A stretch of DNA of 64,000 nucleotides from NCBI GenBank assembly GCA_037974335.1, contig CM075760.1, forward strand, positions 8,615,432 through 8,679,431, given 5' to 3'. The position numbers were made by a program, and so were the translations under genes. This document shows positions 20,340 to 29,399 of the stretch, piece after piece. Every line of letters starts with the position of its first letter. Within the stretch, counting starts at the first letter, position 1. Source of the DNA: Prionace glauca (lineage: Eukaryota > Chordata > Chondrichthyes > Carcharhiniformes > Carcharhinidae). A model generated the notes under the pieces. It saw only the letters and a program-made list of their open reading frames with translations. It had not been told where the DNA came from and searched no databases.

Positions 20340-20645
20340 ACGTTTTACATTTTAGGCTTTCCACTTATCATGAATAGGCCATTTGGTCCAGTTGGACGAA
20401 GCTTGTTCTTGTACCTCTGTTCTCCTCTCGAACACAAAATAATCATTTACATCCTGAGCTGTGTGTCTATTTATTCCTCTCTCGCGCCCATATTTTTCTA
20501 GCTGTGCCATAAATTTATCGCGCCATTTCTCCAGACAGAGATTTCCACATTCTAAAGCGTCTCCTTGTAAATATACCCGAATGTTTCTTCCTGTTCTGGT
20601 AATAATTGTTCTGGTGGCCCAAGTTCGAAACCTGCTTTGCAGCTG
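20340..20645 (-). mobile_element. Possible very old CR1-like 3' fragment
   Basis: On the plus strand, words such as AGGCCATTTGGTCCAGTTGG, CCACATTCTAAAGCGTCTCC and GAATGTTTCTTCCTGTTCTG are in the order seen in reversed CR1-like 3' ends. Divergence is high and the assignment is tentative. Confidence 0.35.
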
Positions 20646-20659
20646 GTAGGATTTGACTT

Positions 20660-20900
20660 CAATTTAAGAAAAAAAACTGGAATTAAGAATCTCCTGTTGA
20701 CCATGAAAACATTATCGATTGTTGGAAAATCCCATCTGATTTCCTTCCTTTAGCGAAGTAAATCTGCTGCTCTTACCTGGTCTGGCCCACACTTGACTCC
20801 AGAGACACAGCAATATGTGTGACTTCAACTGCCTTCCGAAATGGCCTAGCTAGACATTGATTTCATGGTGATGAATAAATGCTGGCCACGAATGAATTAA
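20660..20900 (+). mobile_element. Second-family SINE fragment
   Basis: It shares GACCATGAAAACATTATCGA, a TCTGCTGCTCTTACCTGGTC block and CACAGCAATATGTGTGACTT, in the same order as the element at 16.8 kb. Confidence 0.65.
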
Positions 20901-21660
20901 ACAAGCCTCTTCCACCGGAGGATCAGTTTCTGCACATGTACCTCCTTGAAAGCATAACAAAATGTTAAATGTTTCTATGCTGTTTTGTCATGTCTTCCCA
21001 GTCTTCGAGAAACAAATGGAAAAGCTTTTCTAAACTTTCGCTGCCCATACACATTACTGATTACTGATTTTCTCAGGACTGTAAGAAATACGATACATAA
21101 AAATGGAAACATGGTAGACCAACTTGGGACCCGCTGTACAGTTTAGGAAGATTAGTTCTGTTCATCTACTGTGCGCCCGATTCCCAAATCCATTCATTCT
21201 ATTAGTATTCAAAAATAAAATCGATCAAACGGTTTGGCACCCGACACAACCCAATCTTTGAGGGATTGATTATGCTTCAATGAACACTATCCTATGTTTT
21301 TGAAATCGAGAAAAAAATAATGCCAATGTGAGCAAGAGAATGCAATTCACGCTTTTTACAACTCTGTCAAAGCAGAAATGATTGATAATAAGAAGAAAAT
21401 AAAAATCAAGTAGAATATAATTATTTTAGTCACTGATTATGCACGAATGGAATGCGACCTTCAACTATAAAATTATGTCTTGAAGCTATTTGCGTCATGT
21501 TCCCGTTTCCCTGACGCGGCTGGTATTGTACCGGCCGCTGCAATATTGGGTCACCTTTTCCAGTATATCATCCACATTTCCTGAAACAGAGAGAAATCCT
21601 GCGCGCTGTAGCTCTGCTCTCTTCCAGTGTAGGGTAGGGAGCAGACTTTGGAGTGTCTAC
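20901..21660. other. Unassigned intron sequence
   Basis: It is AT-rich, and no gene, V segment or clear repeat is seen. Confidence 0.4.
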
Positions 21661-21664
21661 AATA

Positions 21665-22075
21665 TGTTTTTTACTCATTCATGACACATGGGCGGCATCA
21701 TTGGCTGGCTGCCCATCCCCAGTTACCCGGGGACAGTTGAGAGTCACCGACATTGCGTGGCTCTGCAATCACATGTAAATTAGGCCAGGTAATCACGACA
21801 GATTTCCTTCCTTGAAACACAGTAGTGAAGCAGATGGGTTTTTTGAACAACCGAAAATGGTTTCATGATCATAAATAGATTCTTGATTCCAGATACTTTT
21901 ATTCAATTGAATTTCCACCACCTGCCCTGGCGGGGCTCCCCAGGACTTTAGCTGTGTTTTTGAATTAATAGTCCAGCAATAATTCCACTTGGCCACCACC
22001 TCCCCTATTGTACCCTCATTGAAACCAGTATGGAGTCTGAGAGTGCAGGCTGTTGTGAGGATCACCCGATACCTT
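21665..22075 (-). mobile_element. Second-family SINE, minus strand
   Basis: It is the reverse of the 16.8-kb element: GCTGCCCATCCCCAGTTACC, ATTGCGTGGCTCTGCAATCA, TTTCCTTCCTTGAAACACAG, TGGTTTCATGATCATAAATA and CCACCACCTGCCCTGG. It lies about 270 bp downstream of the NAR J donor in transcription order. Confidence 0.7.
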
Positions 22076-22348
22076 CTTTAAACCAGTAATGGTCCAAGTG
22101 GGGTAAGCTGAATTTCCTTTCCCGTAGGATACTTATCATTTGGGGTCTCACACTGCTTCAATCCGTTCTCACAGCAAACTCGAGTTCAGTTTCTTACCCT
22201 GTTCCGAAATCTGCAATTGAGAATCTTACTCTGGAAACCACCCCGCTTTTGAAGCAGATCATTAAACTGATGTTAAAAAATAAATATAAACTGACGGTGA
22301 ACTCTAACCAGGATTGTCTGTAACACAAAGGGATTTGAAGTCACTTAC

Positions 22349-22409
22349 CGGCTGTGACAGTCACCTCTGTCCCAGGCCCATCTGCAAATCTCCATACTCC
22401 CCAGAATGA
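22349..22409 (-). CDS. J segment of NAR-TCR type
   Basis: On the minus strand the segment reads SFWGVWRFADGPGTEVTVTA and ends in a phase-1 donor (CCG|GTAAGT, last base 22349). The GPGT core followed by EVTVTA is the J-region G strand, in which FGxGT is usual; here the aromatic position is Asp (DGPGT). It lies about 380 bp downstream of the NAR V on the same strand. Its splice phase fits the acceptor of the leaderless V at 19069, giving VTVTA-D-SSSSVSPS. No C exon is nearby. That fits a J whose product is spliced to another V rather than straight to a constant region. D-to-J joining cannot be assessed, because no D is visible. Confidence 0.75.
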
Positions 22410-22449
22410 CACTGCTCTCAGTCAGCCCAATACAAGAATGACATACACC
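22410..22449 (+). other. Degenerate RSS of the NAR-type J (24-bp spacer)
   Basis: Reading away from the J on the plus strand: heptamer CACTGCT (22410-22416, CAC kept), 24-bp spacer, nonamer ACATACACC (22441-22449, 7 of 9 to consensus). It behaves as a weak 23-type signal. No 12-bp-spacer alternative is evident. Confidence 0.5.
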
Positions 22450-22764
22450 TCAAACTAACAGCCAGCATTACCGGATACTCGGCGTTTCTCCATTATTCAC
22501 GAGATTGGGTCAATATGGACATCGATTGATTTAAAAAAATAATTGACTCACACTGTGCTTTGTGATTCTCTGAGCTCCTGGGAAAATGGAAGAGGAGCAG
22601 AAATTCAAGGTTATTATTAATGGAGAAAACCCTTAAATAATGATAACTGATCGGAGGAAATTACACTGAAATTAAACCAGATTGGAGTGGGAAAAGCATC
22701 ATCCCGACAGGTTAAGTAACTGAAACTGGGAATTGCTGGGAATTACTGCGTTTTTTTGTCTTTG

Positions 22765-22792
22765 GGTATTTGTCTTTCTCCATTCCATTGTG
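22765..22792 (-). other. 12-RSS of the NAR-type V
   Basis: Minus strand: heptamer CACAATG (22786-22792), exactly 12 bp of spacer (22774-22785), then nonamer ACAAATACC (22765-22773, 8 of 9 to ACAAAAACC). At 23 bp the candidate nonamer is poor; an A-rich run sits at 26 bp. So the 12-bp reading is clearly the better one. Confidence 0.75.
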
Positions 22793-23083
22793 GTGTCCCA
22801 TGTGTGTAATACCAGTACCGAGCTTTACAGTAATAGGTGGCAGTGTCTTCAACTCTCATATCCTGAATTTCCAGTGAAAATCTCTTTTCTCCTTTATTCA
22901 CCGACACAACAAATCTCCCTCCGTTGGAGATCTGCGCCTGCTCTGTCCCGGTCTGGGTCAGTCTGAAAAAATGACCAGTTTCCAAATCATAAACTCCATG
23001 TAAAACACAGGTGATGGTGAGAGACTGACACTCCTTCCTGGTCACCACTGTCGGACTCTGTGTCACTGACTGACTGAACGATC
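22793..23083 (-). CDS. NAR-type V segment (NAR-TCR V exon)
   Basis: The exon encodes a single V domain of the NAR type, the extra membrane-distal, unpaired binding domain of the NAR-TCR delta chain. It starts at a phase-1 acceptor (TTTAATTTCTAG) and reads SFSQSVTQSPTVVTRKECQS, LTITCVLHGVYDLETG, HFFRLTQTGTEQAQISNGGR, FVVSVNKGEKRFSLEIQDM, RVEDTATYYCKA. About 59 residues separate the two canonical Cys, fewer than in ordinary V domains, because the CDR2 region is short as in IgNAR V. Also NAR-like are ESL/QSLTI-C, ISNGGRFV, FSLEIQDM and EDTATYYCKA. It has an additional Cys in FR1 (KEC), and Phe replaces the usual Trp (HFFR). There are no stops. It could instead be an IgNAR V, but the linked J and delta-type V favour NAR-TCR. 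Confidence 0.88.
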
Positions 23084-23223
23084 CTAGAAATTAAACAAGA
23101 GAGTTTAATCGACCATTAGGGCTGAACCATACAACGGGGCCCAGACAGTGTCTATAAGGGGGCTGAACTGGGGCAGCTTTATATTCAACCCACACAATGT
23201 AGTTTAATGTGATCGGTACTCAC

Positions 23224-23266
23224 GGGTTAAATAGACACACACAGTGAAAACAAGGAGGATTTTCAT
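23224..23266 (-). CDS. Leader exon of the NAR-type V
   Basis: The minus-strand ATG at 23266 opens MKILLVFTVCVYLT, a short hydrophobic signal peptide, followed by a phase-1 donor (ACCC|GTGAGT). The 140-bp intron to the V exon is typical of V genes, and the junction codon is Arg. A GC-rich motif lies about 130-140 bp upstream (minus-strand GGGCGTGG). A TATA-like word sits only 25 bp before the ATG, too close to be a convincing promoter. Confidence 0.85.
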
Positions 23267-23905
23267 CGCTCTGCTGCCTGGAACTGATGGTTTATATGAT
23301 GGGAGCTGAAGACTGCAGTGCTGGACTGCTCTGGTAGACTGTATCGCAGAGATGAATTGAAATACTTCAGATCCGGACATCTTCAAATTAGACCACGCCC
23401 ACAGTTTAAAATAAAATCATGATTTGTCATGGGGACTCCAGTTCCAAACTTTCAATCGAAATTCCAGGCAGAGGGAGCCCAAAAGCTCATTTGGTGACCG
23501 ACAGTTGTTCTACTTGGTCTGGAGTACATTATTTATGGTTTTTAATTCAGGCGATGTCAGCAGAAATGACCAATCTCTAATTTCCCTTGATAAGGTGGAG
23601 CTGAACTGTCTTCTTGAATGGTTGCAGTCTCTGTCCTGTATGTACACCCTCAGTGCGATTAAGGAGGGAACTCTACAATATTTACCGAGACCGAGGGACA
23701 GTGAAGGATCGGAGGAAATGCCCGTGTCTGGATAATGGCAGCGTTCGCATGCCTTTCAAATTGCAGCTGTTTTATGTTTGAAATGTGGCGCCTAAGGAGG
23801 CTTAGTGAGTTCTCGTCGAACACCGTACAAATGGTATACACGGCTGCCTCTGGGCATCGATGGTGGAGGGAGTGAATAATTGTACAAGAGCTACCAGTCA
23901 AACAT
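23267..23905. other. Upstream flank of the NAR-type V
   Basis: It should contain the V promoter. No decamer or CRE like that at 56.4 kb was found. Short open frames here are not convincing. Confidence 0.4.
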
Positions 23906-23907
23906 GG

Positions 23908-24323
23908 TTAGAGTTTAGAAGAATGAGGGAAATCTCATTGAGACGTATAAGATGATGAATGGGTTGGATAGAATAGAGGTGGAGAGACTCTTCCCGCTCA
24001 GAAAGGACAGTAGGACTAGGGGGCACAGCCTCAAGATAAAGGGGGGGGGCGTTTTAGAACGGAGTTGAGGAGGAACTTCTTCACTCAAAGGGTGGTGAAT
24101 CTCTGGAATTCTCTGCCCGTTGAAGTGGTGGAGGCTGCCTTGGTAAATATTTTTAAGACGCGGGTTGATGGGTTTTTGATAAGAGAGAGGATTAAGGGTT
24201 ATGGGGAAAGGGCGGGAAGGTGGAACTGAGCCACTACAGATCAGCCATGATCTTATTGAATGGCGGCGCAGGCTCGAAGGGCCAGATGGCCTACTCCTGC
24301 TCCTATTTCTTATGTTCTTATGG
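23908..24323 (+). mobile_element. CR1 LINE 3' end, 5'-truncated
   Basis: It starts at LEFRRMR in the ORF2 thumb, carries the conserved 3' segment and ends with TTCTTATG repeats at 24323. It is nearly identical to the 2.7-kb and 13-kb elements, so it is young. Confidence 0.9.
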
Positions 24324-25470
24324 TTGCTATGGTCTGGATGAAACAACCCACAAATTGGAATCTCATTGTGCGACATCGGAAACACCTTCTTTGTCTCAGA
24401 GAGAAGGGCAACGTCACTGGAGGCGCATCCTGCTCATTTTACTTTTATTCAGAGCAGTAAACTCAGACTACACTCCTCATGAAAGACACTGCTGGTCGGA
24501 TCAAGTAGACAGGCCTACGACATAGATATTTACTTAAAGACAGCAGGATCTTTAGGGAGATTCTAACAGCTCGATTGTTGCTCGCCTTCTGGAATAGTTC
24601 AAAGTCTGAGAGGAATTCAATTCTGAGGGAACAGAAGTATCCATGAATTTCGTGGTTTCCGTTTTGATTCTTCTGAAGTTTGATGAGTCGTTTAGCTCGC
24701 ATTAGAATGAAGTTTTGTGTCTAACAATTGAGTGACGGTTGTATTTAGAAACTGGATGGAACTATGCGTCCATTATAGGGAATAACAGAGGATGGATGAT
24801 GACCGGAGAGACAGTAGTATCGATGGATGGACGGAGTGATGTGCGTTTTGATTGTCCATTCACTTTGATTGCAGTGAAGTTTACAGCAACGCCCAGTCGT
24901 TAAAAATTGGGTTATTGAAGGGAAAGAAGAATTGCATCGTGTTTCCAAAACATTGAGGGTGTTGGTTCAATTTGCACTTTAAGAGAAAGATATAGACTTT
25001 TTGCCTCTATTTATATGACTGTATAAATACAAAAAGTTAAATGTTTCTCCATCGATAATCAGGCTTTGTTTGAAGTGTGTCAACCAAGAGAGGAAGAGGG
25101 GTAATGTTTCGAGTCCATATGTCCTATCTACAGCATCTGAATAAATTCGTGTAGACCCATATGGTAAAGTTAAGTCTATTTTTGTCTTCCCAGATGCTGC
25201 CAGACCTGCGGAGCTTAGCCAACAAATTTTGTTTTGTATGTTCCTTGAACTCAAGCAGAGCTCATGGTAACTATCAAAGAGGAAACTTGTTGGATATTTG
25301 ATGGAAATACATTTCCAGGGCAGGCAGAAAGAACAGTGAGTAGGGGAAATTGGGAAAGTTATTATCTATCAACACAGGCAAAATAGCCCCAATGTTCTCG
25401 ATCTTTGCTGTATCATTCAATGATGCTCTGTTGAGGTGCCCCACATCTAAATATATACATTTTTTTCTAG
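24324..25470. other. Spacer before the plus-strand V at 25.5 kb
   Basis: About 25180-25215 resembles one arm of the foldback family (AGATGCTGCCAGACCTGCGG). I found no leader exon for the next V in this interval. Confidence 0.4.
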
Positions 25471-25791
25471 TTACCATTTGAAGAACTATGTTATTCTGAT
25501 ATTGTTAAGCAAACTGCACCGTCAGTATCATGCTTGGAGCAAGAACACATGGTTTTGCCCTGTTCATACTTCACAGATATCCGCCACTCTGATCTGCTTT
25601 GGTACCGACAAAAACCGAGGAAGGAGCCGGTATTTTCAATCAAAGAGAATTCGGATGGAAAAGCAGAGAAAGATGAACGTGTGGGAGACCGAATTTCTTC
25701 AACATTCCGAGTATCAGATCGTTTCTTCAGTTTAACCCTGATTGGTATGCAACTGAGTGAAAGTTGTGTGCATTATTTTGCGCTGAACATT
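25471..25791 (+). pseudogene. Degenerate TCR V exon with shifted cysteine
   Basis: The frame reads DIVKQTAPSVSCLEQEHMV, LPCSYFTDIRHSDLLWYRQ, KPRKEPVFSI, FRVSDRFFSLTLIGMQLSE and SCVHYFALN. The first Cys (LPC) and the Trp (LLWYRQ) are kept. In the FR3 end the usual SAVYYCAL has become SCVHYFAL, so the second canonical Cys is Phe and a new Cys lies four residues earlier. The exon has no stop. The upstream AG at 25470 would give phase 0 rather than the usual phase 1, and no leader is visible. A V relic is the simplest reading. Confidence 0.75.
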
Positions 25792-25830
25792 CACAGTGAT
25801 ACAAACTGATACAGGCGCCAGGCATGAACT
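25792..25830 (+). other. 23-RSS with poor nonamer
   Basis: Consensus heptamer CACAGTG (25792-25798), 23-bp spacer, then GCATGAACT (25822-25830) with 5 of 9 matches to the nonamer. It fits a decaying V segment. Confidence 0.6.
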
Positions 25831-25984
25831 ACCACTGGATTGCAACATTACTCGAGGGACAGGGGCTCACTGGTAAACTCTCAACCTTCATCTCTGGCAG
25901 CAGCCGAATGAGATGTCGACCGTATTCTGCTGTGTGATTCTGATCGTAAATAAAGAGTTAATCGATGTAAAAAGGCAATCCTGA

Positions 25985-26250
25985 ATGATTGAGTTCCTGA
26001 CAAAATAGGAGGAGAAAAAGGCAAGGAAAAATAAATAGAAAGAGGGAACGGCAGCGAAAGAAAAAGGAGCAAAAGGCCGTGAGACGCAAAGAGATAGCGC
26101 GGTGGCCTCAAAATTGATGCAGAGAGCTCAAGAAAGACTGTCTGAGAGTTAGATTCAGAAAAAATAGAAATGAAGAAAGTAAAAGAAGAATATAGGGAAG
26201 GGAGGGAGAGGGACAAATAGGGGGATAATAAAAGAGAGCGAGTGAGGGCC
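25985..26250. repeat. Purine-rich low-complexity stretch
   Basis: The plus strand is dominated by GAAAGA, GGAGAAAAAG and AAGAGGGAAC-like words. The 168-codon minus-strand frame through it is Ser/Leu-rich and not credible as a gene. Confidence 0.75.
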
Positions 26251-27080
26251 TGAGAAGAATACACAGAGGCAAACCTGCATTTTAATATCATTTTACTGGG
26301 TTTCTGATTTCCAGTTTTGTGTGATTCATGTTTTCCCATTGTGTGATTTCGGTCTGACTCACAGGGGTTTTGTTGCTGGGTCGACATTGAGCTGTCAGCT
26401 GCCGCATTGTAGAAACTAATTGTTTAACTGTTCAGGGGGGCAATCGGTAACTGAACAGCGAAGACAGCTAACAGGTACACATCTCTCAGATCCTGCGGTT
26501 TGAATGTGGGCAACATGTTTATTTTGGGAGAATCGGAAATTTTAGATATTTTGTGCCATGGCTCCATTACAGATTGAGTTTGTTGTTACTGGACCACAAT
26601 TACCTCTCTCTCATTCTGTAGATTTCTCCCTGTCCATCAATATCTCTTCAATCTGAAATAGCATTACTTTCCTGCTGGAACAGGAGGAGTCCTTTCAGTT
26701 CCTCGAACCTGTTGTGCCATTAGATAAGAGAATTGTTCATCTGTCCATCAACTCGCTGTATTCACTGTGCCTCTAATCACTACTCAAAGTAAGTACAAGT
26801 AAGACTGGAAAGCAAGTTACCAGCAATGAGATCCCATCCAAGTGATCATTCGTTCATTCAAAATTAAGCCCAATAAGGCTTTAGAATGAATTCCTTAAAC
26901 AGACACTGACTGTAACCCAGCTGTGCGTACTTATATTCTCTGCCAGACAATTCTCCACCTATCGCTCTCAGAGAATCACTGGAGACGCAAGGGACGTTCT
27001 GAAACTGGAGGGCGGGTTTATAATGGATGAATTCAAATATCCAATTCTACTTTTATAGAACCGATAGAGAAAATAGGATT
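26251..27080. other. Unassigned spacer
   Basis: No gene or V segment is seen. The leader of the V at 28.2 kb might be expected here, but none was found. Confidence 0.4.
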
Positions 27081-28223
27081 CAGTGTCTTTGATTTGATTT
27101 GATTTGATTTATCATTGTCGTATGTATGAACATACAGTGAAAAGTGTTGTTTTTGGCACGATTCAGAGATGGAAATGAGAGAGTGCAGAATGTAGTGCTA
27201 CAGTCAAATCTACGGTGCAGAACTTAGTGCAAGGTAGGTCCATTAAAAAGTCTGATGGTAGAAGATGTTCTTGAGTCGGTTGGTGCGTGACCACAGACCT
27301 TTGTATCTTCTTCCTGATGCAAGAAGGTGGAAGAGAGAACGGTGCGTGGCTCCTTAATCCTGCTGGCTGTTTTGTCGAGGCAGCGGGAAGTGTCGACAAA
27401 GACAATGGATGGGAGGGTGGTTTGCCTGATGGATTGGGCAAAAATCATGACCTTTTGTAATTTCTTGAGTATGGGCAGAGCCATTCTAAGCCATAATAAA
27501 ACCAGAAAGAATGCTTTCTGTGATGCACCTGTCAAAGTTGGTGAGAGACATAGCTGACATGCCAAATTTCCTTCGTCTTCTGGGAAAGTAGGTGGGCTTT
27601 CTTCACTATAATGTCGGTGTGGGGATACTAAGACAGGTTGTTGGTGATCTCAAAACCTAAGAACTGGAAGCTTTAGGCCATTTCTATTTCGTTCCTGTTA
27701 ATGTAGACAGGGGCAAGTCTCCACCACGCTACTGAAATCGATTAATAATCTCGTTCATTTTGCCAACATTGAGGGAGAGATTATTGTTGTCACACCAGTT
27801 CACCGGATTCTCTATCTCATCCCTGTACTCCGTCTGGTCATTGTTTGAGATCCGACCCACTACGGTAGTGTCGTCAGCAAACTGGAAAATCAAGTTGGAG
27901 AAGAATGATCCCACACAGTTATATGTGTATAATGAGTACAGTAGGGGGCTGTGAACACAGCCTTGTGGGGCATTGGTGTTGAGGATAGTCACGAAGGAGG
28001 TGTTGTTGCTAATCCTTCCTCTGGGTTCGGAAGTTCAGGATCGAGTCGCAGAGGTTCAGGCTACGGAGTTTGGAGATGAGTTTCGTCGGGCTAATGGTGT
28101 TGAAGTCTGAGCTGTAGTCAACAAATGGGAGTCTGACATATATGTTCTTGTTATCTCGGTGTTCCAGGGTTGAGTTCGGAGCCAAGTAGATGGCATCTAT
28201 TGTGGACCTGTTTAGGTGGTAGG
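27081..28223 (-). mobile_element. L2-type LINE, 5'-truncated, ending in ATTTG repeats
   Basis: On the minus strand the region 27992-27729 reads NTNAPQGCVHSPLLYSLYT, FQFADDTTVVGRIS and NNNLSLNVGKMNEI, which are reverse transcriptase palm motifs (PQG..SPLLYSLYT and FADD) of an L2-like LINE. The 3' end on this strand is a run of TTTGA/ATTTG pentamers at about 27090-27110. Several frame breaks follow the palm. The 5' truncation point meets the first bases of a V exon at about 28223. A relative of its 3' end lies at 46.98-47.2 kb. Confidence 0.8.
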
Positions 28224-28518
28224 CGATCAGAATGATGGAGATTCAGTTATTCCGTCCCATTTCTCAGACAGCGGGAGGGAAGGGGAAGCCGTGATAACAA
28301 AATGTACCTATTGCACTACAGAAGAAAAGTGTTTTGTATTTTGGGATCTGCAGCCATCAGCGAAAGAGGCGGTCTTGGGATGTTGTGAATGGAAAGTCTC
28401 AATGTTAGGAAACTGGTTTGATTCAGACCTCCAGCTGTCAGACTTCACCACAAGTTTAACTATCATGGACTTGCAGCCGATTAATGTTGCCGTGTATTAC
28501 TGTGCTTTCTCTGGGACT
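28224..28518 (+). pseudogene. TCR V exon missing its splice acceptor (LINE junction)
   Basis: The open frame reads NDGDSVIPSHFSDSGREGEA, VITKCTYCTTEEKCFVFWD, LQPSAKEAVLG, SDFTTSLTIMDLQPINVAVY and YCAF. First Cys, Trp and YYC are present, with extra Cys residues (CTYC, EKC and a CC pair). The start GATCAGAATGATGGAGATTC aligns with the exon start of the V at 54.5 kb (GATCTGATTCATGGAGATTC). Where that gene has an AG acceptor, this one has GGCG abutting LINE sequence. So it probably cannot be spliced to a leader. The RSS is good. Confidence 0.75.
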
Positions 28519-28557
28519 CACATTGATTGAAAACAATATCGACACTGTGCAAAAACT
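28519..28557 (+). other. 23-RSS of the V at 28.2 kb
   Basis: Heptamer CACATTG (28519-28525), 23-bp spacer, nonamer GCAAAAACT (28549-28557, 7 of 9). Confidence 0.75.
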
Positions 28558-28689
28558 GTCTTCCGATTGAAACTGCGGTCCTTGCCTGCTGAGGTGGCCT
28601 AGAATCTCGGACAAAAGCAATCACAATGAGGCTGTCAGCCACTCAAGCACGCACACAGAGGAATCCAATTAAACTGTGTCAACTTCTTC

Positions 28690-28870
28690 ACTCCTAATGA
28701 ATGCACTAAAAGCTGCCTCAGCTTTTATTAATCTCGTCCTTGTATTTGCAATAATTTAATTAGACAACATCTCAGTTTACATTAATCTAGATCTTGAATT
28801 AGTAATAACTGCACTAGACCATTTTAGTTTATCGAATTGAGAAATGTAACAATTAACACACAGCCGCGGA
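28690..28870. repeat. Short stretch of the AT-rich minisatellite family
   Basis: Phrases such as GCAATAATTTAATTAGACAA and ATCTCAGTTTACATTAATC repeat loosely every 30-40 bp. They resemble the longer arrays at 32.4, 37.7 and 50.8 kb. Confidence 0.45.
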
Positions 28871-28916
28871 CAGAATTTGAACAGGAGACACTACCTGTGC
28901 CAGTTCTGTCTGGTGA

Positions 28917-28955
28917 GGTTTTTGTACAGCGATAGAAGAGTTTTAAACCTTTGTG
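28917..28955 (-). other. 23-RSS with perfect nonamer
   Basis: Minus strand: heptamer CACAAAG (28949-28955), 23-bp spacer (28926-28948), nonamer ACAAAAACC (28917-28925), identical to consensus. Confidence 0.88.
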
Positions 28956-29198
28956 TCTCTCAACACGCAGAAATAGACAGCAGCGTCTTGGATTTCTGCT
29001 CCAGTAATCGTTAAAAGAAAGTTATTTTCTGCATTAGTCTGACCAGTCTCGAATTTTCGCTTGGCGAAATCTGCATCTCTTCTGTCATTGTGCCTCCTGT
29101 GCCAGTAGAGATCGGTGTTATTGTTGTTTGTTGTGTACCTGCAGTCCATTTTCACTCCATCTCCTTCAGTAAGTCAGACTGTGGAGGAGACGCAGAAT
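28956..29198 (-). pseudogene. TCR V exon, frameshifted and internally deleted
   Basis: After a phase-1 acceptor the exon begins DSASPPQSDLL. The remainder is in another frame: EGDGVKMDCRYTTNNNNTD, LYWHRRHNDRRDADFAKRKF, ETGQTNAENNFLLTITGAEI, QDAAVYFCVLRDTK. So there is a single-base frame change between SDLL and EGDG. FR2-CDR2 lacks about a dozen residues compared with the V at 30.8 kb (there YWYRLYPNQPLQFILYRDN, here YWHRRHND). The exon is 243 bp rather than about 305. Leader, splice sites and RSS remain good, so inactivation may be recent. Confidence 0.85.
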
Positions 29199-29309
29199 CT
29201 GCTTGAATCAACCTTGAAATAAAACATAAAGGAAGATTTAATGCAACACTGGGTGAAAAATTCCATGAACTTCTATTGCAAACACATAAGGACTTATAGT
29301 TTTACATAC

Positions 29310-29361
29310 CAAACACCAACAAAACTACAATCAGATGACGAAACCACTTGAATCCCATCAT
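29310..29361 (-). pseudogene. Leader exon of the damaged V at 29.0 kb
   Basis: Minus strand: MMGFKWFRHLIVVLLVF followed by a phase-1 donor (TTTG|GTATGT). The exon is 52 bp, with a 111-bp intron to the V exon. It is an intact signal peptide for a V exon that is itself broken. Confidence 0.85.
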
Positions 29362-29399
29362 TTATTGGCCAGTAATTTCTTTGAATCAGATATGTGGAG

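Noticed and set aside
22551-22557. Isolated CACTGTG between the NAR V and J, a possible D-segment signal
   Set aside because: No nonamer at 12 or 23 bp on either side and no paired heptamer nearby, so a D segment cannot be supported.
25881-26387. 168-codon minus-strand frame
   Set aside because: Ser/Leu/Pro-rich translation of a purine-rich tract, with no domain.
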